Of a stretch of 64,000 nt of DNA, positions 8,318 to 17,345 are shown piece by piece (the stretch's first letter is position 1; the number at the start of each line of letters is the position of its first letter). The stretch is from Flagellimonas lutimaris (GTDB lineage: Bacteria; Bacteroidota; Bacteroidia; Flavobacteriales; Flavobacteriaceae). A program made the position numbers and the translations under genes. The stretch lies in contig NZ_QXFH01000072.1 of NCBI RefSeq assembly GCF_003581615.1, positions 62,001-126,000 on the forward strand, in the 5' to 3' direction. A model generated the notes under the pieces. That model was given only the letters and a program-made list of their open reading frames with translations, did not search any database and was not told where the DNA came from.

Positions 8318-8435
8318 TTATGGTTAAAGGCTAAGGTAAAAAGTTGGAGTACATCGGATTTCCTTAAACTGTAACAAAACAACCATTTTCCCAACATATA
8401 AACAGAAATCAAAAAAACTTAAAAACAATCAAATA

Positions 8436-9236
8436 ATGAACGCACACGAAATCGACTACCACATTTACGGCGAAGAAATGCAATATGTGGAAATAGAACT
8501 GGACCCACAAGAAGCTGTCGTTGCCGAAGCAGGTACTTTTATGATGATGGATTCCGATATTAAAATGGATACCATCTTTGGCGACGGTTCCAACCAGGAC
8601 AACAGTGTGTTGGGCAAGATGTTTTCTGCGGGTAAACGTCTCCTCACGGGCGAGAGCCTTTTTATGACGGCCTTCTTGAATATTGGACAAGGTAAAAAGC
8701 AAGTAAGCTTTGCTTCGCCTTATCCAGGTAAAATTGTTCCCATAGACCTTTCCGAAAAAGGAGGGAAGTTTATTTGTCAGAAAGATGCATTCCTATGCGC
8801 CGCTAAAGGCGTTTCCGTTGGGATTGAGTTCTCCAAACGCTTGGGACGTGGTTTTTTTGGTGGTGAGGGTTTTATTATGCAAAAATTGGAGGGTGATGGT
8901 ATGGCCTTTGTTCATGCAGGTGGAACCATGGCCAAAAAAACATTGGCACCTGGAGAGACTTTAAAAGTAGATACGGGCTGTATTGTTGGTTTTTCCCAAA
9001 CTGTGGATTACGATATTGAATTCATTGGAGGTATCCGAAACTCCGTATTCGGTGGAGAAGGACTTTTCTTTGCTACGCTTCGTGGTCCGGGAACCGTTTA
9101 TGTCCAATCCTTGCCATTTAGTAGATTGGCCAGTCGTGTTTGGGCTGCTGCACCCCGTGGCGGCGGAAAAGATAAAGGTGAAGGAAGTATCTTGGGCGGT
9201 CTTGGCGATTTGTTGGATGGGGATAATAGATTCTAG
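8436..9236 (+). CDS. TIGR00266/AIM24-family protein
   Basis: 266 residues, beta-rich and full length for the AIM24/TIGR00266 family. The N-terminal region reads [22 protein letters not shown], the centre holds many glycine-rich turns ([19 protein letters not shown]), and the C-terminus is Gly-rich. The family is widespread, named after a mitochondrial protein, and has no settled biochemical function in bacteria. It lies 118 bp after DUF4442 with no terminator between, so co-transcription is possible. It is followed by a heptamer repeat array. Confidence 0.9.
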   Translation: MNAHEIDYHIYGEEMQYVEIELDPQEAVVAEAGTFMMMDSDIKMDTIFGDGSNQDNSVLGKMFSAGKRLLTGESLFMTAFLNIGQGKKQVSFASPYPGKIVPIDLSEKGGKFICQKDAFLCAAKGVSVGIEFSKRLGRGFFGGEGFIMQKLEGDGMAFVHAGGTMAKKTLAPGETLKVDTGCIVGFSQTVDYDIEFIGGIRNSVFGGEGLFFATLRGPGTVYVQSLPFSRLASRVWAAAPRGGGKDKGEGSILGGLGDLLDGDNRF

Positions 9237-9242
9237 ATTTTT

Positions 9243-9291
9243 AGAAGTCAGAAGTCAGAAGTCAGAAGTCAGAAGTCAGAAGTCAGAAGTC
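9243..9291. repeat. Seven tandem copies of the heptamer AGAAGTC
   Basis: Seven exact head-to-tail copies begin four bases after the AIM24-family stop codon, followed by degenerate continuation (AGAATCTGATATCTGAAGG) to about 9330. A degenerate relative occurs at 23041-23093. Such 7-bp intergenic repeats recur in flavobacterial genomes. Confidence 0.95.
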
Positions 9292-9345
9292 AGAATCTGA
9301 TATCTGAAGGCTGATGCCTTATATCTGAAAAAAATTAGTTCTTTT

Positions 9346-10005
9346 GTGGATATGAATTTCAACGATCTGTTCCACTTTCTGGAAGAACTTCAACAAAACA
9401 ACAATAAAGAATGGATGGATGCCAATCGCAAATGGTACAAATCTCTTCGGAACGACTTTATCGCTTGGTTGGATGATTTGGATATGACCATGGCCCAGCT
9501 CCATGACGATTATTACCCAACTTCGGGTAAAAAAGGCATCAATAGAATCAATAATAATTTGATGTTCCACCCGAACAAACCCATTTACAAAGATCATTTT
9601 GGGGCGGGTTTGGACAAGGCTCCCAATTCGGCCGATTTTTATATCGAAATTGGACTAAAACATTGCTTGCTGGCAGGTGGTCGTTGGCGACCCGATTCCA
9701 CAACACTACGAAGTATCCGCGATGCAATAGATTATAATGGCGAGGAGCTGCAACAGATATTGGATAAGCCATCTTTCAAAAAAATGTTTAGAGGTCTGTA
9801 CGAGGACGAGAAACTTGTTTCATCACCCAAAGGATTTTCCAAAAATCATCCGCATATAGAACTCCTGCGCAACAAAACCTTTGCCGTAGAACTTGAGTTG
9901 TCCAAAGAAGAAGTCCTTGGTAATGATTTCAAAGAAAAAATAGTCCAAGTCTATAAGGAAATGCTTCCTTTTCGCCAATATTTAAACCAAGCAGTAACCG
10001 TTTAA
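9346..10005 (+). CDS. DUF2461 domain protein
   Basis: 219 residues covering a whole DUF2461 domain: FLEELQQNNNKEWMDANRKWY at the start, then GKKGINRINNNLMFHPNKPIYKDHFG and the FYIEIGLKHCLLAGG(R)W(R)P block. Function is unknown; the family is common in Bacteroidota and looks cytosolic. The start may be two codons later (9352). The nudK gene begins 8 bp after its stop, so the two form an operon. Confidence 0.9.
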   Translation: MDMNFNDLFHFLEELQQNNNKEWMDANRKWYKSLRNDFIAWLDDLDMTMAQLHDDYYPTSGKKGINRINNNLMFHPNKPIYKDHFGAGLDKAPNSADFYIEIGLKHCLLAGGRWRPDSTTLRSIRDAIDYNGEELQQILDKPSFKKMFRGLYEDEKLVSSPKGFSKNHPHIELLRNKTFAVELELSKEEVLGNDFKEKIVQVYKEMLPFRQYLNQAVTV

Positions 10006-10013
10006 ACCTGACC

Positions 10014-10601
10014 ATGAAATACGGAAATGTAAGAAATATCAAAAAAGAGATTTTATCCGACAATTGGTATACTTTGAACAAAGTAACTTTCGAGTATCAA
10101 AAAGAAGATGGAGAATGGGAAAAACAAATACGTGAAGCTTACGACCGTGGCAACGGGGCCGCCATACTTCTTTACAATGTTGAAAAAGGAAAGTTGGTAT
10201 TGACCAAGCAGTTTAGAATGCCCACTTATTTAAATGGCAACAAAGATGGAATGATGGTAGAAGCTTGTGCTGGACTGTTGGAGAAAGGCAATGCAGAGGA
10301 GACCATTAAAATGGAAGTGGAGGAAGAGACCGGGTATGAAATCGATAAGGTGGAAAAGGTTTTTGAAGCTTACATGTCACCTGGTTCGGTGACAGAGATA
10401 CTATACTTTTTTATTGGTGAATACAATGATGCCATGAAAGTAAGCGAAGGGGGTGGCGCTGAGGATGAAACAGAGAACATTGAAGTGTTGGAGCTCGATT
10501 TTAAAAAAGCACTGGAAATGATGAAAACGGGCGAGATTAAAGATGCCAAGACCATTATGCTTCTACAATATGCTCAGATTCAAGGGATTTTCGATCAGTA
10601 G
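10014..10601 (+). CDS. nudK: GDP-mannose pyrophosphatase NudK-like Nudix hydrolase
   Basis: 195 residues, Nudix superfamily. The stretch GLLEKGNAEETIKMEVEEETGYE aligns with the Nudix box of the NudK branch (which has IRKEAIEETGYE), including a Lys in place of the Arg; the flanking block EAYMSPGSVTE is also characteristic of NudK. The predicted reaction is hydrolysis of GDP-mannose to GMP and mannose-1-phosphate with Mg. The gene follows DUF2461 by 8 bp. Its 3' end overlaps the end of the convergent carboxypeptidase gene by 7 bp. Substrate assignment is by family resemblance only. Confidence 0.88.
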   Translation: MKYGNVRNIKKEILSDNWYTLNKVTFEYQKEDGEWEKQIREAYDRGNGAAILLYNVEKGKLVLTKQFRMPTYLNGNKDGMMVEACAGLLEKGNAEETIKMEVEEETGYEIDKVEKVFEAYMSPGSVTEILYFFIGEYNDAMKVSEGGGAEDETENIEVLELDFKKALEMMKTGEIKDAKTIMLLQYAQIQGIFDQ

Positions 10602-11878
10602 TTTTCGTAGAGACCTTTTAGGGTATTGTACATCGTTTTTCTTATTTCTGAAGATGGGACCCTAAAATGATTATTCATAAAACTAAAGATGAGCAGTTGG
10701 CCCGATTTTGTCTTCACATACCCACTTAAATTATAATTGTTGCCTACAGATCCCGATTTGGCAAAAAGGAACGGTTCTGTAGTCGGGTCTTCCCATGTTT
10801 CAACCGTGCTATCTGGTCCCCACAATGGAAATATCCCAAAAAGGCGTTCCTCGGGAACTTCATTATAAAGTTTCTGAAGGATTTGTACAAAGGAACGCGG
10901 GGTAAACAAATTATATCGTGAAAGTCCTGAACCATCTACCCACCGAGGTTGATGTTCTAAATCTTTCAAATGATGCTCCAACATAAAATTAATAGCGCTT
11001 TTTGTACTCAATGTATCGGAAACATTGGCCGAAGCTGCCAATAGTAATTGTTCGGCCAAGAAGTTATCACTCTTAAAAAGCATTCTCTTGAAAATAGAAT
11101 CATTCTCTATCCCATAGACCGTATGTTTAACACCCTCCGGGAAATGATGTGATAAAATAATTTTTTTGTCGAGGGCAGATTCCAATAATTGTTGGGTTAA
11201 ACTGTCACTGGTCACAAAAGGTACTTCCAAAGTGTCTTTCTGAGTCGGAGAAACATAAAACCGATTGTATAACTCCTCTCGTTTCAAGGTAGTATCCTTC
11301 ACTGATGTTTTATTAAAGAAAGTATTGGGAGAAACCTCCAATCCTTCAACATTGGAAATGGTTGCCACATTGCCATATAGGGGCATGGCGGATTTCTCAG
11401 GCGAAAAAGAGGTGTCATAATCTTCCCAGGCCCAACCCGGTCCGTAACGATTCTCATTATGGTTTTTGGTATAAAGTGCAATGGTTTCCTGATTTCTTAA
11501 CCAATGTATCGCTGTACTGTCCTTAAAATAGGGGTGAAGCCAAGATGGGTCGCCTGTACCTTCAATAAACAAGGTATCGTTGGCCACGGCGTATTTTAGT
11601 GTAGGAATGTTTTTGGGAAGAAGTTTCAATCCCGTATAAAGGGTTACAATCTTTGTATTACTGGCAGGGGTGAAGTATTTGTCACCATTACGGTTATAAA
11701 TTTCTTTTCGGGTATTGGCATCGATTATTACCACGCCATGAAATGAATTTCCCAAATGATTATTTTTCAATTGGGAGTTGACCATCTTTTTGGTAGAATT
11801 ACATCCAATCGAAAGGAATAAAATAGATAATAAATTAAAAATCAATAAGTTATGTAAACTCTTGTTTAATGCGTACAT
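10595..11878 (-). CDS. D-alanyl-D-alanine carboxypeptidase/endopeptidase, PBP4 (S13) family, lipoprotein
   Basis: 427 residues. A signal peptide ends in LSIGC, making C26 the lipidated residue. The three penicillin-binding motifs are in order: SxxK in PASNTKIVT (S73, K76), SxN in KSDNFLAEQ, and KSG in FAKSGSVGNN, a common variant of KTG. S13 enzymes trim or cleave murein peptides in the periplasm. It is monocistronic with a 119-bp divergent region to the small plus-strand gene, and its end overlaps the end of nudK tail to tail. Confidence in family is high; lipid anchoring is inferred. Confidence 0.9.
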   Translation of the reverse strand: MYALNKSLHNLLIFNLLSILFLSIGCNSTKKMVNSQLKNNHLGNSFHGVVIIDANTRKEIYNRNGDKYFTPASNTKIVTLYTGLKLLPKNIPTLKYAVANDTLFIEGTGDPSWLHPYFKDSTAIHWLRNQETIALYTKNHNENRYGPGWAWEDYDTSFSPEKSAMPLYGNVATISNVEGLEVSPNTFFNKTSVKDTTLKREELYNRFYVSPTQKDTLEVPFVTSDSLTQQLLESALDKKIILSHHFPEGVKHTVYGIENDSIFKRMLFKSDNFLAEQLLLAASANVSDTLSTKSAINFMLEHHLKDLEHQPRWVDGSGLSRYNLFTPRSFVQILQKLYNEVPEERLFGIFPLWGPDSTVETWEDPTTEPFLFAKSGSVGNNYNLSGYVKTKSGQLLIFSFMNNHFRVPSSEIRKTMYNTLKGLYENY

Positions 11879-11997
11879 ATGTGCAGTTCATCGATTTTAA
11901 CAACAGGTTGTTCAATTTTTAACTGGAAATTGAGCTTTATAAACAGCTTTTTTAGTAATTTTAAGGACAACCTAATACGCAATTTAATCAATTTAAT

Positions 11998-12195
11998 ATG
12001 CCTAGAGCTATGTTTGATTACACCAAAACTGTCCTTCAGAAGGTGAGTTTTGATGTTAAACTTTTCATGAGGGAGCTTCGGAAAGCTATTTCGAGACTAT
12101 TGCCAAGTGAAGTAGAAGAACTTAGAATCTGGTTGCAATTTTATATTGTGGACAAACCAGAGTTACATTCAACATTAATCTTATTAAAAACATAA
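11998..12195 (+). CDS. Small conserved flavobacterial protein (unknown function)
   Basis: 65 residues (or 61 if it starts at the ATG at 12010, MFDYTKTVLQKVSFD, which fits the conserved start I recall for this small family). It is a mostly helical, basic cytosolic protein with a conserved YTKTVLQKVSFD segment. Support for a real gene: its own upstream region and a strong terminator 4 bp after the stop. A very tentative promoter is TTG at 11930, 23 bp, TAATTTTA at 11956. No function is known. Confidence 0.7.
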   Translation: MPRAMFDYTKTVLQKVSFDVKLFMRELRKAISRLLPSEVEELRIWLQFYIVDKPELHSTLILLKT

Positions 12196-12198
12196 AAG

Positions 12199-12231
12199 AA
12201 GAGCCGCTAAAAAGCGGCTCTTTTAATTTTT
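12199..12231 (+). terminator. Terminator of the small conserved gene, overlapping the oxyR 3' end
   Basis: The stem GAGCCGCT/AGCGGCTC has a four-base loop and is followed by TTTTAATTTTT. The T tract covers the stop codon of the convergent oxyR (12223). Confidence 0.85.
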
Positions 12232-13164
12232 ACCCAAAGGGCTGATTATTTTTACGTCCTGAAAAGCAATGGCTCCACGTACAATGCTGGAAATGACCTC
12301 TCGTAACGCATCGGTAATCTGTATTTTTAGCTCACTTTTATGATAAATTAGACTTATTTCCCTTGCCGGGGTAGGCTTTTGGAAGGACTTAAGATTAATC
12401 TTTTTATTTTCTTCCAAATGCAAAGTGTTCAAGTAGGGCAATAAGGTCATGCCCATTCCCTCATCGGCTAAGCTTACCAAAGTTTCAAAACTTCCGCTTT
12501 CTATTTTAAAATGTTCCCCACGAAGGTTTTGTGATGCTTTACAAAGGTTGATGACGCCTTCGCGGAAACAATGTCCGTCCTGTAATAAAAGAATATCACT
12601 GACATCTAGATGATCTGTGCTCAAAAGTTCCTCCGAAGCCAATCGATGGTTCTTGGGAACGTAACCAACAAAAGGTTCATAATACAATGGACGTTCTTTT
12701 ATAAATTCTATCTCCAAAGGGGTTGCTGCAATTCCCGCATCTAAATGACCATCCATAACGTTCTTGATCATTGTTTTGGTAGATTGTTCTTTTATAATCA
12801 GATTTACCTTGGGATATTTCTTTATAAAAGCATTTAGGAACATCGGAAGCAGTGTCGGCATTACTGTAGGTATGATTCCCAAGGTGTAGTCTCCTCCGAT
12901 ATATCCTTTGTCTTGATCTACAATATCTTTGATTCGTTCTGCTTCGGCAACAATGTTCTTTGCCTGATCAACTATTTTTTTGCCAACCTCTGTTATGGTA
13001 ATAGGTTTTTTGCTCCTGTCAAAAATGAGCACATCAAGTTCATCTTCTAATTTCTGAACCTGCATGCTCAAGGTAGGTTGTGTAACAAAACTCTTTTCTG
13101 CGGCTAGGGTAAAGTTTTTGTGCTCTGCTACGGCCAATACATATTGTAGCTGGGTAATAGTCAT
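12223..13164 (-). CDS. oxyR: Hydrogen-peroxide sensor OxyR, LysR family
   Basis: 313 residues. The LysR winged helix-turn-helix is at 1-60 (NFTLAAEKSFVTQPTLSMQVQKLE) and the type 2 periplasmic-binding-like effector domain at about 90-300. The two peroxide-reactive cysteines fall at C199 (QDGHC) and C208 (INLC), the same numbering and nine-residue spacing as E. coli OxyR. It is therefore predicted to be a redox switch that activates peroxide defence genes. It stands alone; no catalase or ahpC lies beside it, although a Cu/Zn-SOD gene is 21 kb away. The stop lies inside the neighbour's terminator. Confidence 0.95.
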   Translation of the reverse strand: MTITQLQYVLAVAEHKNFTLAAEKSFVTQPTLSMQVQKLEDELDVLIFDRSKKPITITEVGKKIVDQAKNIVAEAERIKDIVDQDKGYIGGDYTLGIIPTVMPTLLPMFLNAFIKKYPKVNLIIKEQSTKTMIKNVMDGHLDAGIAATPLEIEFIKERPLYYEPFVGYVPKNHRLASEELLSTDHLDVSDILLLQDGHCFREGVINLCKASQNLRGEHFKIESGSFETLVSLADEGMGMTLLPYLNTLHLEENKKINLKSFQKPTPAREISLIYHKSELKIQITDALREVISSIVRGAIAFQDVKIISPLGKN

Positions 13165-13250
13165 TCAAGTATAAGTTTAGGGCATAAATGTATAAAAAAC
13201 TATCAGGTAAATCTATAGAAAGAACAGAATCCTCGGAGTATAGCTCGTAT

Positions 13251-13283
13251 AAAAATAAATAGCCTGCATTGAGCAGGCTATTT
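13251..13283 (-). terminator. Terminator of the DUF2141 gene
   Basis: An 11-bp perfect stem (AAATAGCCTGC/GCAGGCTATTT) has a five-base loop and a T-rich tail on the minus strand. Confidence 0.85.
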
Positions 13284-13305
13284 GATGATTGATGATATTT
13301 TTTGA

Positions 13306-13725
13306 TTAAAACCTTATGGTAAATTCTAAATCTTCCTCGTTCACTTGAAATTGGGCACTGTCAAAACTAGGAGGTCCCATTGTCATGTCGTTTCCGGACA
13401 TTCCATAACTCTCTTTGGGCATACCATTGGACTGATAATCCATTCGGTTGTTCTCATTGGCGTCGTGCATGGCCATAACGGCATAGTTGCCCGGTGCAAC
13501 ATCTGTAAATGTCAGCGTCACTTTTCCATCTTCAATGGTACTTTGAAGATTTTGAACGCCAGGTCCTTTCATAAAAGTTTCTGCGGTGTGAAGTCCTGCG
13601 AGTACTTTTCCTTCATTACTGGTTATGTTGTCGATAGTAATAGTGATGTCCACCCCCGACTTTTTTTGGGCCATTGCTATTAGACTCACAAAGAAGAAAC
13701 TTAAAGCTAGTGTAACAGTTTTCAT
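13306..13725 (-). CDS. DUF2141 secreted protein
   Basis: 139 residues from the ATG at 13725, which opens a standard signal peptide (cleavage near SLIAMAQ). The ATG at 13791 would add 22 residues without signal character and would overlap the promoter. The DUF2141 core includes GKVLAGLHTAETF, PGNYAVMAMHDANENNRMD and GMPKESYG. The family is extracytoplasmic and of unknown role. The DHD-like acidic turn (HDANENNRMD) suggests calcium or other cation binding (inference). It is divergent from a TonB receptor, and both carry the same LytTR-type promoter architecture, so they probably act in one process at the cell surface. Confidence 0.88.
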   Translation of the reverse strand: MKTVTLALSFFFVSLIAMAQKKSGVDITITIDNITSNEGKVLAGLHTAETFMKGPGVQNLQSTIEDGKVTLTFTDVAPGNYAVMAMHDANENNRMDYQSNGMPKESYGMSGNDMTMGPPSFDSAQFQVNEEDLEFTIRF

Positions 13726-13754
13726 AATGTTTGTTTTTGATGTTTTGTATGACT

Positions 13755-13825
13755 CAAAACTGAGAAAGAAGCTTCTTCTATAAAATTCCAAGCTACTGAA
13801 ATGTTGATTTTTGGGTGTGAATTGT
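13755..13825 (-). promoter_or_regulatory. LytTR-type promoter of the DUF2141 gene
   Basis: On the minus strand, ACAATTCAC (13825-13817) and ACATTTCAG (13804-13796) are direct repeats exactly 21 bp apart. Each differs by one or two bases from the LytTR consensus WMMGTTNRK. The -7-like CAGTTTTG (13762-13755) ends exactly 41 bp after the second half-site, as at the other three sites. This is the weakest of the four in half-site quality. Confidence 0.55.
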
Positions 13826-13843
13826 AATAGTGAAAATGGGTTT

Positions 13844-13914
13844 TCAATTCATCTTTAAAAAACTACAATTGGGTATTTCCTTTTCGTTTGGCAAGGTTGC
13901 CGAGAGCAATTTTG
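13844..13914 (+). promoter_or_regulatory. LytTR-type promoter of the TonB receptor gene
   Basis: Direct half-sites TCAATTCAT (13844-13852) and ACAATTGGG (13865-13873) are 21 bp apart; the -7-like CAATTTTG (13907-13914) ends 41 bp after the second. There is no -33 TTG at normal spacing, which suits an activator-dependent promoter. The leader shares GCATCAAT and AAAACGA-CAGTCATGA with the 21-kb promoter. Confidence 0.65.
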
Positions 13915-13938
13915 TAGCATCAATCAAAACGAGCAGTC

Positions 13939-16098
13939 ATGAAAATCATCATCAATCTAGTCACCTTTTTATTATGTACGGGAGCTATTTTTTCCCAGCA
14001 GACCATCACAGGAAAAGTAACGGACGCTAAAAATAATCCAATTGAAGGCGCCAACATTTATTTGGAAGGCACTTACGACGGCGCATCGTCAGATGAGAAT
14101 GGAAACTTTAGTTTTGAGACTACCGAGGAGGGCTTGCAAACGCTTATCGTCTCCATGTTATCCTATGAGTCGCATTATGAAGCTGGCGATGTTTCCTATT
14201 TCAAGGATTTGCATATAAAGCTATTGGAATCGGTCAACTCGTTAACAGGGGTTACTTTAACCGCAGGAACTTTTGAGGCTGGCGATAACTCCAAAGTATC
14301 GGTGCTAAAACCTTTGGATATTGTTACCACGGCCGGTGCTGCGGGTGATTTTGTGGCGGCCCTGCAAACGTTGCCGGGAACTACAACCGTAAACGAGGAT
14401 GGACGGTTATTTGTACGAGGTGGTACGGCAGGTGAAACACAGGTTTTTATTGACGGGCTACGAGTTTTTCAGCCTTTTAATGCCACTGCCAACAATACGC
14501 CGACACGTGGAAGGTTTTCACCATTTCTTTTCAAGGGTATTTCCTTTAGTACGGGAGGGTATTCGGCGGAATACGGCCAAGCGCTGTCCAGCGTACTTTT
14601 ATTGAACACAACCGATGTGCCCCTACAGGAGAAAACCGATATTTCCATTATGAGTGTGGGGGGAGGTATTGGCCACACCGAGATATGGGGCGACCAATCC
14701 TTGAGTCTCAATACCAGTTACATGAACTTGGCTCCCTACGAAGCTTTGATTCCGTCGACCCAAGGAGTGCGTTGGAAAAGTCCGTACGAATCCCTTTCGG
14801 GCGAAGCTGTTTTTAGGAGTAAAGGCGAAAAGAGCATGTTTAAACTTTACACGGGTTTTAACCATGCCAATTTGGATATTGAGCAAGAGGACATCAATTT
14901 TGATGATTATGTCCGATTCCGTTTGAAAAACAATAATCTGTACTTCAACTCATCGTACAAGTACTATTTTGAAAATGATTGGAGTCTTACCTCGGGGGCT
15001 TCTATTGCTTGGGATACCAATGATATAGATATTCAAGAAAATAGGGTGGATGCCAATGAAACATCATCACATATTAAGGTAAAGGCAAGAAAAAACTTTA
15101 GTAATCGATTGGACTTAAGCTTTGGTGCCGAATATTTTAATACCAAGTATGATGAAACCTATACGGATTTGAATAATGAATTTTACAATGGATATAATGA
15201 TGGTTTGTGGGCCGCTTTTGCGGAATCTGATATTTTCTTGAGCAATAAGTTTGCGATGAAGTTGGGTGTTCGGGGAACCCAAAGTAGCCTTTTGGATGAA
15301 TTTAAGGTATCGCCAAGGGTGTCATTGGCCTATAAACCAGGAGAGGAAGGGCAGTTTTCATTGGCATATGGAGATTTTTTTCAGCGACCACTAACCGAAG
15401 TGGTTAAGTTCAGTCAAGACTTACAAATGGAAAAAGCATCGCACTACATTCTCAATTATCAATACATCAACAATGGGAAAACCTTTAGGACAGAGCTTTA
15501 TTATAAGAATTATGACCGATTGGTAAAGTATGATACGGATATGCCACAGTTTAATTCAAACTTCACCAATTTAGGAAGCGGGTATGCAAAGGGTATCGAC
15601 ATATTTTGGAGAGATAGCAAAAGCATTGAGAACCTTGATTACTGGGCATCCTATTCCTATTTGGATACAGAGAGGAATTACCAAAATTTCAGCGGAAAGG
15701 CGGCCCCAAATTTTGCGCCAAAGCATAATTTGTCGGTGGTCACCAAATATTGGGTGAATAAGTTGAGGTCTCAAGTTGGTTTCTCCTATTCCTACGGTTC
15801 TGGTAGACCTTACAACAACCCCAATAGCTCCGGTTTTATGCAGGAAAGAACAAAATCTTACAACAACCTTAGTTTTAACTGGGCCTACCTTATCGACCAA
15901 CAAAAAATTTTATATTTCTCTGTTAGCAATCTTCTGGGTATCAATAATGTGAGTGATTATCAATATGCAAATACTCCAAATGGAGACGGGATATATGATA
16001 GACGGGCCATTACGCCACCAGCGGATAGTTTTTTCTTTGTTGGATTTTTCTGGACGATTAGCTCTGATGGGAAAAGTAATCAATTGGATAATCTATAA
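13939..16098 (+). CDS. TonB-dependent outer-membrane receptor with N-terminal carboxypeptidase-like domain
   Basis: 719 residues. The signal peptide is at 1-19 (cleavage near IFSQ). A carboxypeptidase D regulatory-like beta-sandwich follows at about 20-100 (ITGKVTDAKNNPIEGANIYLEGT), then a plug domain at about 120-220 (GRLFVRGGTAGETQVFIDGLRVFQPF) and a 22-strand barrel to the end. The substrate is unknown; there is no SusD partner, so it is not a classical glycan PUL pair. The start is fixed by the leader shared with the 21,080 gene. It is divergent from DUF2141 and converges on DoxX with 1 bp between the stops. It is predicted to be under LytTR control. Confidence 0.92.
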   Translation: MKIIINLVTFLLCTGAIFSQQTITGKVTDAKNNPIEGANIYLEGTYDGASSDENGNFSFETTEEGLQTLIVSMLSYESHYEAGDVSYFKDLHIKLLESVNSLTGVTLTAGTFEAGDNSKVSVLKPLDIVTTAGAAGDFVAALQTLPGTTTVNEDGRLFVRGGTAGETQVFIDGLRVFQPFNATANNTPTRGRFSPFLFKGISFSTGGYSAEYGQALSSVLLLNTTDVPLQEKTDISIMSVGGGIGHTEIWGDQSLSLNTSYMNLAPYEALIPSTQGVRWKSPYESLSGEAVFRSKGEKSMFKLYTGFNHANLDIEQEDINFDDYVRFRLKNNNLYFNSSYKYYFENDWSLTSGASIAWDTNDIDIQENRVDANETSSHIKVKARKNFSNRLDLSFGAEYFNTKYDETYTDLNNEFYNGYNDGLWAAFAESDIFLSNKFAMKLGVRGTQSSLLDEFKVSPRVSLAYKPGEEGQFSLAYGDFFQRPLTEVVKFSQDLQMEKASHYILNYQYINNGKTFRTELYYKNYDRLVKYDTDMPQFNSNFTNLGSGYAKGIDIFWRDSKSIENLDYWASYSYLDTERNYQNFSGKAAPNFAPKHNLSVVTKYWVNKLRSQVGFSYSYGSGRPYNNPNSSGFMQERTKSYNNLSFNWAYLIDQQKILYFSVSNLLGINNVSDYQYANTPNGDGIYDRRAITPPADSFFFVGFFWTISSDGKSNQLDNL

Positions 16099-16099
16099 T

Positions 16100-16549
16100 C
16101 TATTGCTGCATTTTGAGATAGTAATCCACGGAGTGTTTGCCAGAGCCGTAAATAATAAAAAAGAGGCATAAAATTAAAACAACGATGGCCAAAATTAGGT
16201 TGTTGGTGTTCATGTCCCCTAAAAAATTAGTGAGTATTGCTCCAAAAAGAATGGGTAGTTGGGCAATGGCAGCCCACCTAGTAAGAAGACCTACCACTAT
16301 TAAAATACCTCCAACAAAATGTGCGGGAACAATATAATGTAGAATGAGCATACCTCCAGGTATGTTTTTGAACGGACGTGCCATTTTCTCCATTTCCATG
16401 AAATTGGACATGAACTCAATTCCTTTGACAAAAAGCACGACCCCAAGCATAATTCGTATCAAATCCAAAAAAAGATAGGTATGGGCGTTGGCCCATTTAT
16501 TGAGATTTTTAATCGAACCCATGGCGATGAAGTTTAAGGTTTTGTACAT
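16100..16549 (-). CDS. DoxX-family membrane protein
   Basis: 149 residues with four predicted membrane helices and the DoxX pattern (LIRIMLGVVLFVKGIEF, then HFVGGILIVVGLLTRWAAIAQLP). DoxX-like proteins are small quinone-linked or redox-associated inner-membrane proteins; the actual function here is not known. The start could be the ATG at 16522 (MGSIKNLN). It is tail to tail with the TonB receptor gene, with one base separating the stop codons. Confidence 0.88.
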   Translation of the reverse strand: MYKTLNFIAMGSIKNLNKWANAHTYLFLDLIRIMLGVVLFVKGIEFMSNFMEMEKMARPFKNIPGGMLILHYIVPAHFVGGILIVVGLLTRWAAIAQLPILFGAILTNFLGDMNTNNLILAIVVLILCLFFIIYGSGKHSVDYYLKMQQ

Positions 16550-16640
16550 AAGATACTCATTTTTAGTTTCTTATAAAATAAAAGTGTTGTTAAACCTATA
16601 AAAACCGTAGGGTTGGTATAAAATTATGTATAAACGAACC

Positions 16641-17120
16641 TTAAGAGTCGGTGAGAGTCAACTCCATTTGAATGTCACTGCGTGCATAAGGAGAAGCAAT
16701 TTTGGTTATTTCCTTAAATCCCAGGTTTTTGTACAAGGATAGGGCGGGAGCTAACTTTCTGTTACTTTCCAAAAAGATTTTCTTTGCACCCAACTGCTTT
16801 GCTTGCTCAATAATGTGTTGCCCCAACAATTTGCCAACACCTTTCCCCTGTGCTTTGGGAGATACTCCCATTTTTGAAAGTTCAAAATCAAAACCATCAT
16901 ACTGGCAAGGAATAAGAGCGCATACACCTACCGGATTTCTATCAAGCAGTGCAACGGCTATATAACCTCCTTTATCCAAAATGTATTCTTTAGGATGATG
17001 GAGCGTAATGCGATCCATTTCTTCCATTTTGAAATATTTGGTAATCCATTCCTCGTTCAGCGTCCTAAATGCATCTTTAAAAGCTTCAGAATAAGGGACA
17101 ATGGTAAATGGTATGTTCAT
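16641..17120 (-). CDS. GNAT-family N-acetyltransferase
   Basis: 159 residues, a single GNAT fold. The acetyl-CoA pyrophosphate-binding loop is VSPKAQGKGVGKLLG at about 89-103, followed by KKIFLESNRKLAPALSLYKNLGF, the usual C-terminal beta-bulge region. The substrate is not predictable. It lies 91 bp upstream of doxX on the same strand with no clear terminator between, so co-transcription is possible. Confidence 0.9.
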   Translation of the reverse strand: MNIPFTIVPYSEAFKDAFRTLNEEWITKYFKMEEMDRITLHHPKEYILDKGGYIAVALLDRNPVGVCALIPCQYDGFDFELSKMGVSPKAQGKGVGKLLGQHIIEQAKQLGAKKIFLESNRKLAPALSLYKNLGFKEITKIASPYARSDIQMELTLTDS

Positions 17121-17345
17121 TCAGGGTAATTTTCAAGGTTTCATTGTTAAAAATAAATCGAATTCTGTAACATTGTATAAGCTGAAACCCAATTTCTATG
17201 GATTGTAACTACTTATCCATCAATTCGCAGAACCGTTCAACGAAAAAATTACCAGTTGGGCGATTAAATATGTAGATTTACATTATAATTAGTCATAAAA
17301 TTCTTACAAGTTCCCAAATCTTGCTGATGAGACTATTAAAAACAT

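Noticed and set aside
17232..17260. Possible fifth LytTR site (ACCGTTCAA and CCAGTTGGG) before the PorP/SprF gene
   Set aside because: The half-sites are 20, not 21, bp apart and the position 41 bp further on holds CATAAAAT, not a -7-like octamer.
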